DNA of 64,000 nt from Polyangia bacterium (GTDB lineage: Bacteria; Myxococcota_A; Polyangia; Polyangiales; JAUICN01). Below, piece after piece: positions 21,399-29,435 of the stretch. Numbering within the stretch: position 1 is the stretch's first letter; each line of letters opens with the position of its first letter. A program made the translations under genes and the position numbers. The notes under the pieces are model-generated. The model ran no database searches. It saw nothing but the letters and a program-made list of their open reading frames with translations, and was not told the origin of the DNA. The DNA is taken from contig JAUICN010000012.1 of assembly GCA_030427835.1 (NCBI GenBank), positions 29,018 through 93,017 on the forward strand. The letters are read 5' to 3'.

Positions 21399-22469
21399 CT
21401 ACTGCTCATGCAAGGTCGCGTTGCTGCACGGGAAGATGTAATTTTCACCCGTAAGGATCTGCATGGGGCCGCCGGTGTCACCCATGGCCGGGTTGTAGGT
21501 CTGGGTAAACGTGAGCTCGAAACGGCGGCACCGATCCGCTTCATCTTTCTTTCGGAGCACCACCTCCGCATCCACCGAACGCCCCACGGGAACGCCCGTG
21601 TAGGGGTGCATCTCCACACTCCATGTGGGTGAAAGCGTAGTCGCGCCCATGAACACCTCGTCACGCCATTCGCGGTTAATGGCCTCCTTAAACTTCTTCA
21701 CCAGTTCCGCATTTTCTGGATGGGTGGAGGTCGCCAAACGCGGCCCGTGCTCTTGCACATAGCTCGTCAATTCCCTACGCGATGCCCGCAAGGTGAACTC
21801 CCCACTTGCCACCGTCTCCTCAAAGCTCACCGCCGCTCCGTCCAACTGCTTGGCCCGGCCCGAGGCTACCACATGAATCTTCACGTTGTTGTCTCCGGCC
21901 TGCAGCAACGGCGTTACAAACGCGGCAAAGTTCTGCGCAGCTTCGGTCTGAGCGTTGCCCAGTAGATTGATCTCCGAATCGTTGTCGATGCCAAATGCCG
22001 TGAATTGTTCCAGGTAGTTCTCCTCGATGGTGAAGTAGTTGATAGCTACCCAGTCTTCTTCCGGCGCATCGTTGATTTGAAACTTAAAAGAAAACCCAGG
22101 GGCCGTACTGTTGAACATGCCACGGGTCATGGGCTTCAGATCTTGCTTCGCCATAATGTTGTAAAGGGAGTCCTCCATGTACACACGCATGAAAAGCGGA
22201 CCACTCAGTGAAAACGTATCCTTGAACTTGGAATCGTCCTCGGGCGCGCGCTCAATCTTCGCTGCCGCAAACACCACCTTGCCCTTGTACTGTTCATGTA
22301 CCGGTCCCGTGAAACCTTCGGTTTCCACCAACGCAAACTCCGTGGGCTGTTCAGGCTCAGAGTTCTTGCTTCCAGAGCCACCCGTCAACGATGACAACGC
22401 CGTAAGACAACCGGACGTACCCAACACCAGCACACCCATCACGAAACTCATCAAGATCCAACGAACCAT
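21399..22469 (-). CDS. Predicted lipoprotein, member 2 of a tandem paralogous pair
   Basis: A 356-residue paralogue of the gene at 20152, starting MVRWILMSFVMGVLVLGTSG before the lipobox Cys; the ATG at 22469 has a GAGGAGG site. It matches its partner over nearly the whole mature length, including VETEGFTGPVHEQYKGKVVF, FGIDNDSEINLLGNAQTE and ATSTHPENAELVKKFKEAIN. It diverges most in the segment after the lipobox and around EEDWVAINYFTIEENYLEQF. The pair most likely arose by tandem duplication. About 180 nt separate the two, so each may have its own promoter. Function unknown. Confidence 0.8.
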   Translation of the reverse strand: MVRWILMSFVMGVLVLGTSGCLTALSSLTGGSGSKNSEPEQPTEFALVETEGFTGPVHEQYKGKVVFAAAKIERAPEDDSKFKDTFSLSGPLFMRVYMEDSLYNIMAKQDLKPMTRGMFNSTAPGFSFKFQINDAPEEDWVAINYFTIEENYLEQFTAFGIDNDSEINLLGNAQTEAAQNFAAFVTPLLQAGDNNVKIHVVASGRAKQLDGAAVSFEETVASGEFTLRASRRELTSYVQEHGPRLATSTHPENAELVKKFKEAINREWRDEVFMGATTLSPTWSVEMHPYTGVPVGRSVDAEVVLRKKDEADRCRRFELTFTQTYNPAMGDTGGPMQILTGENYIFPCSNATLHEQ

Positions 22470-22683
22470 CTCAAACCTCCTCAAAACTACACCCCACAAA
22501 CGGGGCCCAAAGCCTGCCTGGGCGAACCGTTCCAACCCGGATCAGTCCCAAACCAAGATCAGAAATCCCTGACCCAAAGAACCAATGCCACAACAAACGT
22601 AAAAAACCCAGAAAAGCTTCCTTCAAAAGGCACAAAATTCCGATCCAAACCCGGCCCAAAATCCCAAAAAGCAGAATAATAAA

Positions 22684-22698
22684 TTCTGCCGCGCAGAT
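22684..22698 (+). promoter_or_regulatory. TTCTGC-CGC-GCAGAT palindrome upstream of bolA
   Basis: The palindrome, followed by AATCGG, ends 53 nt before the bolA ATG. Its spacing from the start codon is nearly the same as at fur (48 nt) and at the VOC-like gene (57 nt). Confidence 0.55.
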
Positions 22699-22751
22699 AA
22701 TCGGTTGAATAAGCCATTTCATTTTGTCCGCGCCACATCTCCAGAAAGGCA

Positions 22752-23102
22752 ATGGATCGCAAAAGAATACCCGTAGACACGGGCAACCTTGACGCAGGTC
22801 CCAGAGCGACCTACCAACGGGCCATGCTTCCTACCCTACAGCAGGTTGGCCCCACCCAGGTGGAGGCACGGCTTCGCGACGAACTCGAGGGCGTCGCCCA
22901 CCTAGAAGTGGAAGACCTCACCGGCACCCAGGACCATTACCAGGTCACCGTTGTGGCCAGCTCCTTCGAGGGCCTAACCCGCATCGAAATGCACCAGGCC
23001 GTCTACAAAGCCCTCGGCGATTGGATGCGCGGCCCCATCCACGCCCTGGCATTGAATACCTTTACGCCAGACAGCTGGAACGCTAAGAACTCCAAAGCCT
23101 GA
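22752..23102 (+). CDS. BolA family protein
   Basis: A 116-residue protein; the BolA fold starts near [20 protein letters not shown]. Diagnostic parts are [20 protein letters not shown], with the His of the cluster-binding region, and [13 protein letters not shown] at the C terminus. BolA proteins pair with monothiol CGFS glutaredoxins to form [2Fe-2S]-bridged complexes that take part in Fe-S trafficking and iron sensing. The gene is 11 nt before such a glutaredoxin gene, which confirms the pairing. The ATG at 22752 has an AGAAAGG site; a shorter form from 22824 is possible. Confidence 0.9.
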   Translation: MDRKRIPVDTGNLDAGPRATYQRAMLPTLQQVGPTQVEARLRDELEGVAHLEVEDLTGTQDHYQVTVVASSFEGLTRIEMHQAVYKALGDWMRGPIHALALNTFTPDSWNAKNSKA

Positions 23103-23113
23103 AAGAACGACCC

Positions 23114-23434
23114 ATGGATGACACCACCAAAACCAAAATCGAAGAAACCATCCAAGCCAGCCCCATCGTACTGTTCATGAAGGGCAACAAAAACTTCCCC
23201 CGTTGTGGCTTCTCCGCCACCGTGGTTGAAGTCCTCAAGCGCCTTGAAGCCGACTACGAAACCGTGGACGTCCTCCAGGACATGGACATCCGCCAGGGCA
23301 TCAAAGAGTTCTCCAATTGGCCCACCATCCCCCAACTCTACATCCAGGGGAAATTCGTCGGCGGCTGCGACATTGTCCGCGAAATGTACGAGACCGGCGA
23401 ACTCAAACCCATCGTCGACCAGGCCAAGGCCTAG
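23114..23434 (+). CDS. grxD: Monothiol CGFS glutaredoxin (GrxD/Grx4 type)
   Basis: A 106-residue cytoplasmic protein with the complete monothiol signature: [20 protein letters not shown], with the active-site Cys31 in CGFS. The glutathione-binding segments [20 protein letters not shown] and D also match. CGFS glutaredoxins carry [2Fe-2S] clusters with glutathione and pass them on to acceptor proteins, often together with BolA. It follows bolA by 11 nt and is probably co-translated. The palindrome at 22684 would regulate both. Confidence 0.96.
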   Translation: MDDTTKTKIEETIQASPIVLFMKGNKNFPRCGFSATVVEVLKRLEADYETVDVLQDMDIRQGIKEFSNWPTIPQLYIQGKFVGGCDIVREMYETGELKPIVDQAKA

Positions 23435-23525
23435 TCCGCCGTCAAATTAGGACCACCATCCAGCTTTTCATCTGAATCAATCTGGACTACCGTGCGTTTC
23501 AAGCCGCAAAGAAGGAGTCCCGTTG

Positions 23526-24740
23526 ATGCAAACCGCCGTTTCTAAGTATGTTCTGTCGCTCATTGCCCTAGGGGCCGCCACCCTGACCCTCACGGGTTGC
23601 GAAGCCACGGGCAGTAACTGCGACCTGGATTTCGAGACCAACTTCAACGCCAACCTGGGCAACGTGGCCATCAACAACCTGGTGGAAACCACGGCGGAAC
23701 TGAACATCACGGCCATTGAAATCGACACCAACGTTCGTGCCGCCTGCAACGCCATCAATACGGACATGGGCGCTGCCACAAGCACCAACACCGAGACCGC
23801 GTGCAACAATGCTTCGGCCGCCATCGACGACGCCCTCATGGTCAACGCCTCGGCCACGGTCACTGTAGAGGTTATCCCCGCCATCTGCACCGTGGACGCC
23901 AAGGCCGCCGCAGAATGCGCAGCTCAGTGCGACGCGAACTTTGACGCCTCGGCCACTCCGGTCACCTGTGATGGCGGAATGCTCTCCGGATCCTGTTCCG
24001 GCTCCTGCTCGGGATCCTGCACCGTGGAAGGTACGGTCTCCTGCCAGGCCAGCTGCTCCGGTTCCTGCTCCGGTTCCTGCAGCGCCACCGTGGAAGGCTC
24101 CTGCACAGGCACGTGCAACGGTGTTTGCGACGGCACCTGCATGGGCGGTACCGACACCGAGGGCAAATGCTCTAGCGCCTGTAACGGCACCTGCCGGGGC
24201 ACATGCATGGGAACCATCGAGGGAAGCTGCACCGGCTCCTGCATGGGTACCTGCACCGGGTCCTGCCGCTCCGACGTCATGGCCAGCTGCTCGGGCACCT
24301 GCACCGGCTCCTGCGACGTGGAGTTCACCGAACCCAGCTGTGAAGGTGGCGACGTGAACATCCAGGCCGATGCCGATTGCAGCGCCTCCTGCGAAGCCGA
24401 AGCCTCCATCGAGGCCTCCTGCACCGAACCCCAGGTCATCGTAACCTACAGCGGCACCATCTCGGATGTGGAACAACTCAACACCCTGGCCGCCACCCTC
24501 CACGCCAACCTGCCCACTCTGTTGGCAGCCGCTGAAAAGGCCGGGGGCATCGTCACCGGAACCGCGAGCTTTGTCACCCAACTGGGCGCCGCCTCCAAGG
24601 CTGCGGTCACCTCGGGAGCCCAGGCCGTTGCCTGTGTGGCCCGGGCCATATCCATCCAGGCCCAGGCCAGCGCCAGCATTTCGGTCTCGGTAGAGGCCTC
24701 CGCTTCGGTCTCCGGTAGCGCCTCTGGCGGAACATCGTAA
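23526..24740 (+). CDS. Cys-rich CxGxC-repeat lipoprotein
   Basis: A 404-residue lipoprotein (ATG at 23526 with an AAGGAG site; lipobox LTGC). Residues about 150-275 are built from repeated CSGSC, CTGTC and CMGTC units spaced by TVEGS or TIEGS segments, with dozens of cysteines. A segment rich in alanine follows (TLHANLPTLLAAAEKAGG), and the tail is an AQASASISVSVEASASVSGS low-complexity stretch. Such Cys-rich repeat lipoproteins are known from myxobacteria and relatives, with unknown function. Disulfide-stabilised surface fibres or metal binding are possible. The product lies between grxD and the mlaE-linked lipoprotein, and has no close partner. Confidence 0.85.
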   Translation: MQTAVSKYVLSLIALGAATLTLTGCEATGSNCDLDFETNFNANLGNVAINNLVETTAELNITAIEIDTNVRAACNAINTDMGAATSTNTETACNNASAAIDDALMVNASATVTVEVIPAICTVDAKAAAECAAQCDANFDASATPVTCDGGMLSGSCSGSCSGSCTVEGTVSCQASCSGSCSGSCSATVEGSCTGTCNGVCDGTCMGGTDTEGKCSSACNGTCRGTCMGTIEGSCTGSCMGTCTGSCRSDVMASCSGTCTGSCDVEFTEPSCEGGDVNIQADADCSASCEAEASIEASCTEPQVIVTYSGTISDVEQLNTLAATLHANLPTLLAAAEKAGGIVTGTASFVTQLGAASKAAVTSGAQAVACVARAISIQAQASASISVSVEASASVSGSASGGTS

Positions 24741-24750
24741 AACCTGCGCC

Positions 24751-25317
24751 GTGCGAACACGCCCCCAAGAGTCTCCCCGGGTAGTCGCCACCCTCGTGGT
24801 CACCGTGCTCGGCACCCTTGCCGCCTCCGCCCTGGGCGCCTCCACCCTGGGCGCCTGTGGCCCCCGGGCCAGCTACACCGGGAATCGCTACAAAAGCAAG
24901 GAAGCCTCGTTTCACGTCACAGCTCCCAGAGGGGGCTGGAAGCGCCTACGAAAATCCCACAAGGAGGGCGGTCCGGACCTGGCCTGGCACCATCGGGCAA
25001 GCCACAGCACCCTTTCGATCAACTCCGATTGCAACCAACCCGACACGCCCCTTAAGGCGCTCACCCAGCACCTGCTTTTTGGCTTCACGGAACGGGCCAT
25101 CCTCTCCCAACAACGACAACCCATGGATGGGCGAGAATCTCTCCATTCCCACGCCACCGGAAAACTCGACGGGGTGCCCCAACACCTACGGCTCGTGGTG
25201 CTAAAAAAGGACGAATGCGTGTACGACCTCGTCCTTGCTGCCCCAAACGAAAAGACGCTCGACCGCCACACCCCAACTTTCAACGCCACCGTGCAGTCCT
25301 TCGCCACCAGGAATTAG
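24751..25317 (+). CDS. Predicted lipoprotein upstream of an MlaE-type permease
   Basis: A 188-residue product from GTG 24751: MRTRPQESPRVVATLVVTVL and then the lipobox TLGAC. The mature part carries SYTGNRYKSKEASFHVTAPR, which resembles small beta-sandwich lipoproteins, and HLRLVVLKKDECVYDLVLAA. The gene starts 10 nt after the Cys-rich lipoprotein and is followed 46 nt later by the MlaE permease. A role as a substrate-binding or accessory lipoprotein of that permease is possible but unproven. Confidence 0.7.
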   Translation: MRTRPQESPRVVATLVVTVLGTLAASALGASTLGACGPRASYTGNRYKSKEASFHVTAPRGGWKRLRKSHKEGGPDLAWHHRASHSTLSINSDCNQPDTPLKALTQHLLFGFTERAILSQQRQPMDGRESLHSHATGKLDGVPQHLRLVVLKKDECVYDLVLAAPNEKTLDRHTPTFNATVQSFATRN

Positions 25318-25356
25318 GCGCCGGGAATTAGCCCCAGGAATTAGCCCCAGAGAACT
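25310..25356 (+). repeat. Tandem GGAATTAGCCCCA-type repeat after a stop codon
   Basis: Three copies of a 13-14-nt unit containing AATTAG follow the stop codon of the lipoprotein gene (AGG-AAT-TAG) and run up to the MlaE start. As at lolA, the unit includes the stop codon itself, so part of the spacer was probably made by slippage. Confidence 0.6.
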
Positions 25357-25363
25357 GACTCCC

Positions 25364-26200
25364 ATGGAACACCCGTCGGAACTACCCCCCGTAGCAAAAT
25401 CTCGCGTCCCACAACGCTCCGCCTTTGGCCGCTGGTCCGATCAAACCGCCGACAGCCTCATTCACTTTGTAAAAAGCACAGGCGAAGTTTCCATCCTTTC
25501 AGCCCGCGCCATACGAAGCCTGTTCACGCGGGGCGTGGAATGGAAAAGCTTTGTTTACCAAATCGAACAGCTGGGCGTAAAGAGCCTTGGCATCGGCATG
25601 GCCACCGCCGTCTTTGTGGGCATTGTCATGGCCATCCAGTTCGCCTTCTCCCTAGAAAAGTTTGGCGCCAAGGACACCGTGGGTCGAATCGTGGGCCTTT
25701 CAGAAGCCCGGGAACTTGCCCCGGTCCTGACCGCACTTGTGGTGGGCAGCCGAATTGCAGCCGGCATGGCCGCGGAAATCGGTTCCATGTCCGTTACCGA
25801 ACAGATCGACGCCATTCGCGCCCTGGGTGCCGATCCGATTCGAAAACTCGTGGTCCCCAGGATCCTGGCGGCCACCATCGTCATGCCCATGCTCTCCTCA
25901 CTGGCACTCGTCCTTGGTTTCCTAAGTGCCATGATCGTGTGCAACGTATCCTTTGGCATTGCCATGCCCTTCTTCATTTCAAGCGCGCTCGACACCGTAG
26001 AGATGCAAGATTACCTAAGCGGCCTTGCCAAAACCCCCTTCTTTGGTTTCCTGATCGCCGCCCTGGGCTGCCACTACGGGTTGCAAACCCGCGGCGGCAC
26101 AGAAGGCGTGGGCCGGGCCACCACAGACGCCGTTGTCGTCGTGTCCATCACCGTGCTGATTTCAGACACCCTACTTACCCAACTCCTACTGAGCTTCTAG
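25364..26200 (+). CDS. MlaE-family ABC transporter permease
   Basis: A 278-residue membrane protein with about six helices. MlaE-type permeases drive phospholipid movement between the inner and outer membrane with an MlaF ATPase and an MlaD/MCE substrate-binding protein. Diagnostic parts are the N-terminal coupling helix SILSARAIRSLFTRG, IGMATAVFVGIVMAIQFAFS, ELAPVLTALVVGSRIAAGMA, AEIGSMSVTEQIDAIRALGA and DPIRKLVVPRILAATIVMP. The ATG at 25364 gives the usual MlaE length. No mlaF or mlaD is visible in the window, so partners must be encoded elsewhere or the operon is split; the upstream lipoprotein may be a partner. Confidence 0.9.
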   Translation: MEHPSELPPVAKSRVPQRSAFGRWSDQTADSLIHFVKSTGEVSILSARAIRSLFTRGVEWKSFVYQIEQLGVKSLGIGMATAVFVGIVMAIQFAFSLEKFGAKDTVGRIVGLSEARELAPVLTALVVGSRIAAGMAAEIGSMSVTEQIDAIRALGADPIRKLVVPRILAATIVMPMLSSLALVLGFLSAMIVCNVSFGIAMPFFISSALDTVEMQDYLSGLAKTPFFGFLIAALGCHYGLQTRGGTEGVGRATTDAVVVVSITVLISDTLLTQLLLSF

Positions 26201-26301
26201 GTTTGGCACCGCCTAGGTAGGCAAATGCGCACACCCCGGATGACGCACCGCCAAATGCCGCACCGCGTGGGGACTCCGTACCCCCAATCGTGGGACTCGC
26301 C

Positions 26302-26347
26302 TGGAACATTTCGTGTGCCAACTGGCACACAGAGCGCTCTGTGTTCC
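26302..26347. promoter_or_regulatory. Candidate enhancer element for a sigma-54 activator (locus B)
   Basis: Nested palindromes: GGAACA at 26303-26308 pairs with TGTTCC at 26342-26347. Inside are GTGTGCCAACTGGCACAC (26313-26330) and ACAGAGCGCTCTGT. The left edge, TGGAACATTTCGTGT, matches the elements at 19958 and 35832. The centre is about 134 bp upstream of the inferred start of transcription, a normal place for a bacterial enhancer-binding protein. Confidence 0.55.
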
Positions 26348-26433
26348 GGAGATCAACGCAGTGAGTCACAGTCATCCGGCAAAAACCTCGCTAGTTTTCC
26401 ACCCAACGCCTACCCACTGGCCGGATGTCACTT

Positions 26434-26447
26434 GGCACAAGATGTGC
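26434..26447 (+). promoter_or_regulatory. Sigma-54-type -24/-12 promoter of the lipoprotein array
   Basis: TTGGCAC-AAGAT-GTGCTTT, with GG at 26434-26435 and GC at 26446-26447 separated by exactly 10 nt. The predicted start of transcription is near 26459, ahead of an AAGGAA ribosome-binding site and the ATG at 26472. This geometry supports 26472 as the gene start, because the ATG at 26460 would coincide with the first transcribed base. Confidence 0.7.
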
Positions 26448-26471
26448 TTTGAATAACCAATGAAGGAAACC

Positions 26472-27179
26472 ATGAACATGAGCCCCATTCACAACCAAAC
26501 ATCTCTCCGCACCCTTACCTGGGCACTCCCCATCACGCTCACCGCCCTATTCGTCGGCTGCGCGGGGGGAGACACGGGGCCCATCACCCAAAACAATACC
26601 GATCGACCCGACACGGGAACCAACGTTCCCGACCGGTCCCTACTCCCCCCGCCACCTGACGCCGGCAGCACCCCGGATACCGGCATCCCCGACGGCGGCG
26701 ACCCCGACACCGGAACCACCACGGTGTGCTCCGACGCCTACGACTCCGCCATCGATCAGGCCAACGCCCACGACTTCGGCCAGTTCGTTGTAAAAAGCAA
26801 GAGCGACACCCATCAGATCCCCTCGTTGGCGGGCGCGAGTGTGAGCCTAGGTGCGGGAGACGTCCGCGTATTTAAGTTTCAAACCACGGAAGCGGGAGGC
26901 ACCGACCGACCCGACTCGTACGTGTACATCAATGGCGACGGGATCAAATCCACCGTGGAGTTCGTTTGTGACAACGGTGGCGAAAGCCGGTTGAACTGTT
27001 TTGGTGACGCCGAAGAAGACGGCAACAGCTGCGTTGCCACCACCACGGGTACCAACGTGCTTACTGGAGGACAGATCGCTTGCTCAAGCAAGAACAACTA
27101 CACCGCCATCATCACCCTGGAAGCGCCCAACGCCACAGGCTGTACCTCCGCAAATCTGCGCGTACGCCTCACACAATAA
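26472..27179 (+). CDS. Predicted lipoprotein, array member 1 (type A)
   Basis: From the ATG at 26472 the product is a 235-residue lipoprotein (MNMSPIHNQTSLRTL, then lipobox LFVGC). A 60-residue Pro/Asp/Thr-rich linker follows, then a C-terminal domain of about 130 residues. This domain contains FVVKSKSDTHQIPSLAGASV, DRPDSYVYINGDGIKSTVEF, CDNGGESRLNCFG and NNYTAIITLEAP. The pattern, with paired cysteines and Tyr-Thr-Ala strands, resembles a PPC-like beta-sandwich domain, but this is by appearance only. It heads a four-gene tandem array transcribed from the sigma-54-type promoter just upstream. Confidence 0.82.
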   Translation: MNMSPIHNQTSLRTLTWALPITLTALFVGCAGGDTGPITQNNTDRPDTGTNVPDRSLLPPPPDAGSTPDTGIPDGGDPDTGTTTVCSDAYDSAIDQANAHDFGQFVVKSKSDTHQIPSLAGASVSLGAGDVRVFKFQTTEAGGTDRPDSYVYINGDGIKSTVEFVCDNGGESRLNCFGDAEEDGNSCVATTTGTNVLTGGQIACSSKNNYTAIITLEAPNATGCTSANLRVRLTQ

Positions 27180-27213
27180 TCACCGAACGACCACCCACTC
27201 ACCAAGGATCATC

Positions 27214-27945
27214 ATGGAACACCTCATTGCCACCCTACGATGGACCCTACCGATGTTGCTCATCTCTGGATTCTCCGCTTGCAATGAGGATACGGGAATG
27301 ACCTACACCCCCAACCAGAATCAGCAAACGAACGGAGACGGTGGATCTGGCGACAGCACAGTCGCCCGGCGCGACGGAAGTGCCGAAACCGACGCCGCAG
27401 CAGACACCGGAACCGGCATCACCCTACGGGACGCGGACGTGGGCGACGTGGGCCAGGTGGGTGACGTAGGTACCATCTCGTTCGGATGTGTAGACACAAA
27501 CTACCAAAACTGCGCGGGGAGCTCTGGTAGCTGTGACCTTGGCAACTTCACCGTTGCGAGTAAAAGTGACACCCATCACATCCCCTCCCTCAACGGATTC
27601 AATGTCAGTCTACGCCAGGGAGAATCGCGAACCTTCACGCTGCAAACCGAAAACGCTGGAAGAAACGATCGTCCAGATACCAACGTGTACATCAACGGAT
27701 CTGACATCAAGTCCACCGTAGAATTCAGCTGCGACAACGGTGGAGAAAGCCGGCTCAACTGCTTCGGCAGTGCCCAAGCATCCGGTGACAACACATGCAT
27801 CGCTACCACCACTGGAAACAACCAACACGCCGGTGGCCAAATCGCGTGCAGCAGCCACAACAACTACACCGCCACCATCACCCTTGAAGCCCCAAGTGCA
27901 ACCACCTGCACCAGCGCCAACCTACGTATCCATCTTACCCAATAG
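27214..27945 (+). CDS. Predicted lipoprotein, array member 2 (type A)
   Basis: A 243-residue lipoprotein (MEHLIATLRWTLPMLLISGF, then SAC) with an AAGGA site before the ATG. After a linker rich in Asp, Gly and Thr it repeats the domain of member 1 almost block for block: SKSDTHHIPSLNGFNVSL, RPDTNVYINGSDIKSTVEF, CDNGGESRLNCFGSAQ, GGQIACSSHNNYTATITLEA and CTSANLRIHLTQ. It follows member 1 with a 34-nt spacer, and is clearly a tandem duplicate. The linkers differ while the domains are conserved, so the domain is the functional part. Confidence 0.82.
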   Translation: MEHLIATLRWTLPMLLISGFSACNEDTGMTYTPNQNQQTNGDGGSGDSTVARRDGSAETDAAADTGTGITLRDADVGDVGQVGDVGTISFGCVDTNYQNCAGSSGSCDLGNFTVASKSDTHHIPSLNGFNVSLRQGESRTFTLQTENAGRNDRPDTNVYINGSDIKSTVEFSCDNGGESRLNCFGSAQASGDNTCIATTTGNNQHAGGQIACSSHNNYTATITLEAPSATTCTSANLRIHLTQ

Positions 27946-27952
27946 GCCCACC

Positions 27953-28690
27953 ATGCTGTATCGCACCCCCATAACCGCCACCCTTCTCATAAGCACGCTA
28001 CTATTCACCGCGTTCTCGTGGGGGTGCGCAGAGCCATTTGATCCCTACAACAAAAATGGCGACACCAACCCCGATGATACCGATCCGGACGACACCAACC
28101 CCGATGATGTCGATCCGGACGACACCAACCCCGATGATACCGATCCGGACGACACCAACCCCGATGATACCGATCCGGACGACACCAACCCGGACGATGG
28201 CATCAACCCCGACCCCAACCCCTTTCCCGGGTGTGCAGATCTGTTTCCAGAGAACGACGATCCATCCACCGCCCATGATGTGTTTGGCGGCCCGGTTCAA
28301 CTGTCAAACACCTCCACAAGTAACGGCCTGAATGTGCGGTTCCGAGGCAACAAACCCGAGTACTTCAAAGTGACCACCGATGGTGCCGGTGGCAGTAATC
28401 GGCCCACCGTCTACATGGTTGCCTACAACACCCCAGAAGACGTTCGTATGGAGCTAACCGCCGCCTGCAGCAACGGGCAAGATCGCACCGTCAACTGCAC
28501 CAACTATTCACAATCCACCCGCGTGGGGGATACCCAATGCGATCAATCGGGAAGTGGGGCAGAAGTAAGGGTTTCAACCACCCACGGCTGCCGGGGCGGC
28601 GACAACGACTACACCGCCACACTCAAGGTATGGTTCCCCAACTCCATAGCTTGCCACAACATCTCACTGTATGCGTCTGTGACCAAATAG
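27953..28690 (+). CDS. Predicted lipoprotein, array member 3 (type B, Asp-rich repeats)
   Basis: A 245-residue lipoprotein (MLYRTPITATLLISTLLFTA, lipobox WGC) starting 7 nt after member 2. The linker consists of 4.5 copies of a 10-residue unit, DPDDTNPDDT, encoded by 30-bp tandem DNA repeats. The domain is NPFPGCADLFPENDDPSTAH, GNKPEYFKVTTDG, SNRPTVYMVAYNTPEDVRME and DNDYTATLKVWFPNSIACHN. It is similar in order and Cys spacing to the type A domains but only distantly alike. The acidic linker would be a stalk lifting the domain off the outer membrane and may bind Ca2+. Confidence 0.82.
   Translation: MLYRTPITATLLISTLLFTAFSWGCAEPFDPYNKNGDTNPDDTDPDDTNPDDVDPDDTNPDDTDPDDTNPDDTDPDDTNPDDGINPDPNPFPGCADLFPENDDPSTAHDVFGGPVQLSNTSTSNGLNVRFRGNKPEYFKVTTDGAGGSNRPTVYMVAYNTPEDVRMELTAACSNGQDRTVNCTNYSQSTRVGDTQCDQSGSGAEVRVSTTHGCRGGDNDYTATLKVWFPNSIACHNISLYASVTK
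28067..28199 (+). repeat. 30-bp tandem repeats encoding the Asp-rich stalk
   Basis: About 4.5 near-identical 30-nt units (GATCCGGACGACACCAACCC followed by CGATGATACC) encode DPDDTNPDDT. Copies differ by single changes such as GTC for ACC in one unit. The length in codons is a multiple of ten residues, so unit number can change without a frameshift. Confidence 0.9.
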
Positions 28691-28697
28691 CCCATCC

Positions 28698-29435
28698 ATG
28701 CCCCCCGCATCCCATAACCCCGTGCTCCGTACTTGTATGTCGGCCTACACCATAGTGCTCATGGGAGCCCTTGCGGGATGCGCTAAACCCTACGAAGAGC
28801 CCCCCATCAACACGGGAGGCAACGGTGATGCCGGCCAGGGGGATTCCGGCCAGGGGGACGCTGGACTGCGCGACACCGGCACAGCGGTTCCAGACAGCGG
28901 GCACACCGCAATGGATGGTAGTCTGGACGGTACCTTCCCCGACGGCGGCGACGCCGGTGACGACAACCCCTTCCCCGGTTGCCACGACCTCTTCCCCAAC
29001 AACGATTCCCCCGCCACCGCCCACGAATACTTTGGTGGCCCAGTAACGGTCTCCAACACCACGGCCATACTCTACGAAAACGTCCGCTTCCAAGGAGACA
29101 AACCAGAATACTTCAAAGTCACGGCTTCTGGGTCCAGCGGAAGCAACCGGCCCTACATCGCATTCGGGGTGGACAACGTACCCGAAGAGGTTCGACTCGA
29201 AATGACTGCCGCATGTCTAAACGGCGAAGATCGAACGGTAAACTGTACAATACAGGACAACACGCAAGTCGGAGACACGCAGTGCAATGTTTCGGGAAAC
29301 AGTGGGCGAGTCGTTGTATCCACTCACCATGGGTGCAAGGGCGGAAGCAACGACTTCACAGCAACCGTCAAGGTTTGGTTCCCCAATTCGACGTCGTGTC
29401 ACAACGTATCAACACTCGCAACGGTTGCCAAATAA
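28698..29435 (+). CDS. Predicted lipoprotein, array member 4 (type B)
   Basis: A 245-residue lipoprotein whose lipobox is LAGC. The start at 28698 is 7 nt after member 3, the same stop-to-start geometry as between members 2 and 3; an ATG at 28737 (MSAYTIVLMGALAGC) is the alternative. The linker is rich in Gly, Asp and Ser (NGDAGQGDSGQGDAG). The domain matches member 3: DNPFPGCHDLFPNNDSPATA, GDKPEYFKVTASG, ERTVNC-type Cys and NDFTATVKVWFPNSTSCHNV. Its stop codon directly abuts the stop of the convergent HemQ-like gene at 29436. Confidence 0.82.
   Translation: MPPASHNPVLRTCMSAYTIVLMGALAGCAKPYEEPPINTGGNGDAGQGDSGQGDAGLRDTGTAVPDSGHTAMDGSLDGTFPDGGDAGDDNPFPGCHDLFPNNDSPATAHEYFGGPVTVSNTTAILYENVRFQGDKPEYFKVTASGSSGSNRPYIAFGVDNVPEEVRLEMTAACLNGEDRTVNCTIQDNTQVGDTQCNVSGNSGRVVVSTHHGCKGGSNDFTATVKVWFPNSTSCHNVSTLATVAK

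Noticed and set aside
23568..24845. Long open frame (425 codons) on the - strand over the Cys-rich lipoprotein gene
   Set aside because: It is an antisense shadow of the CxGxC repeats: Gly/Ala-rich translation with no ribosome-binding site, signal peptide or family. The + strand frame has a signal peptide, lipobox and AAGGAG site.
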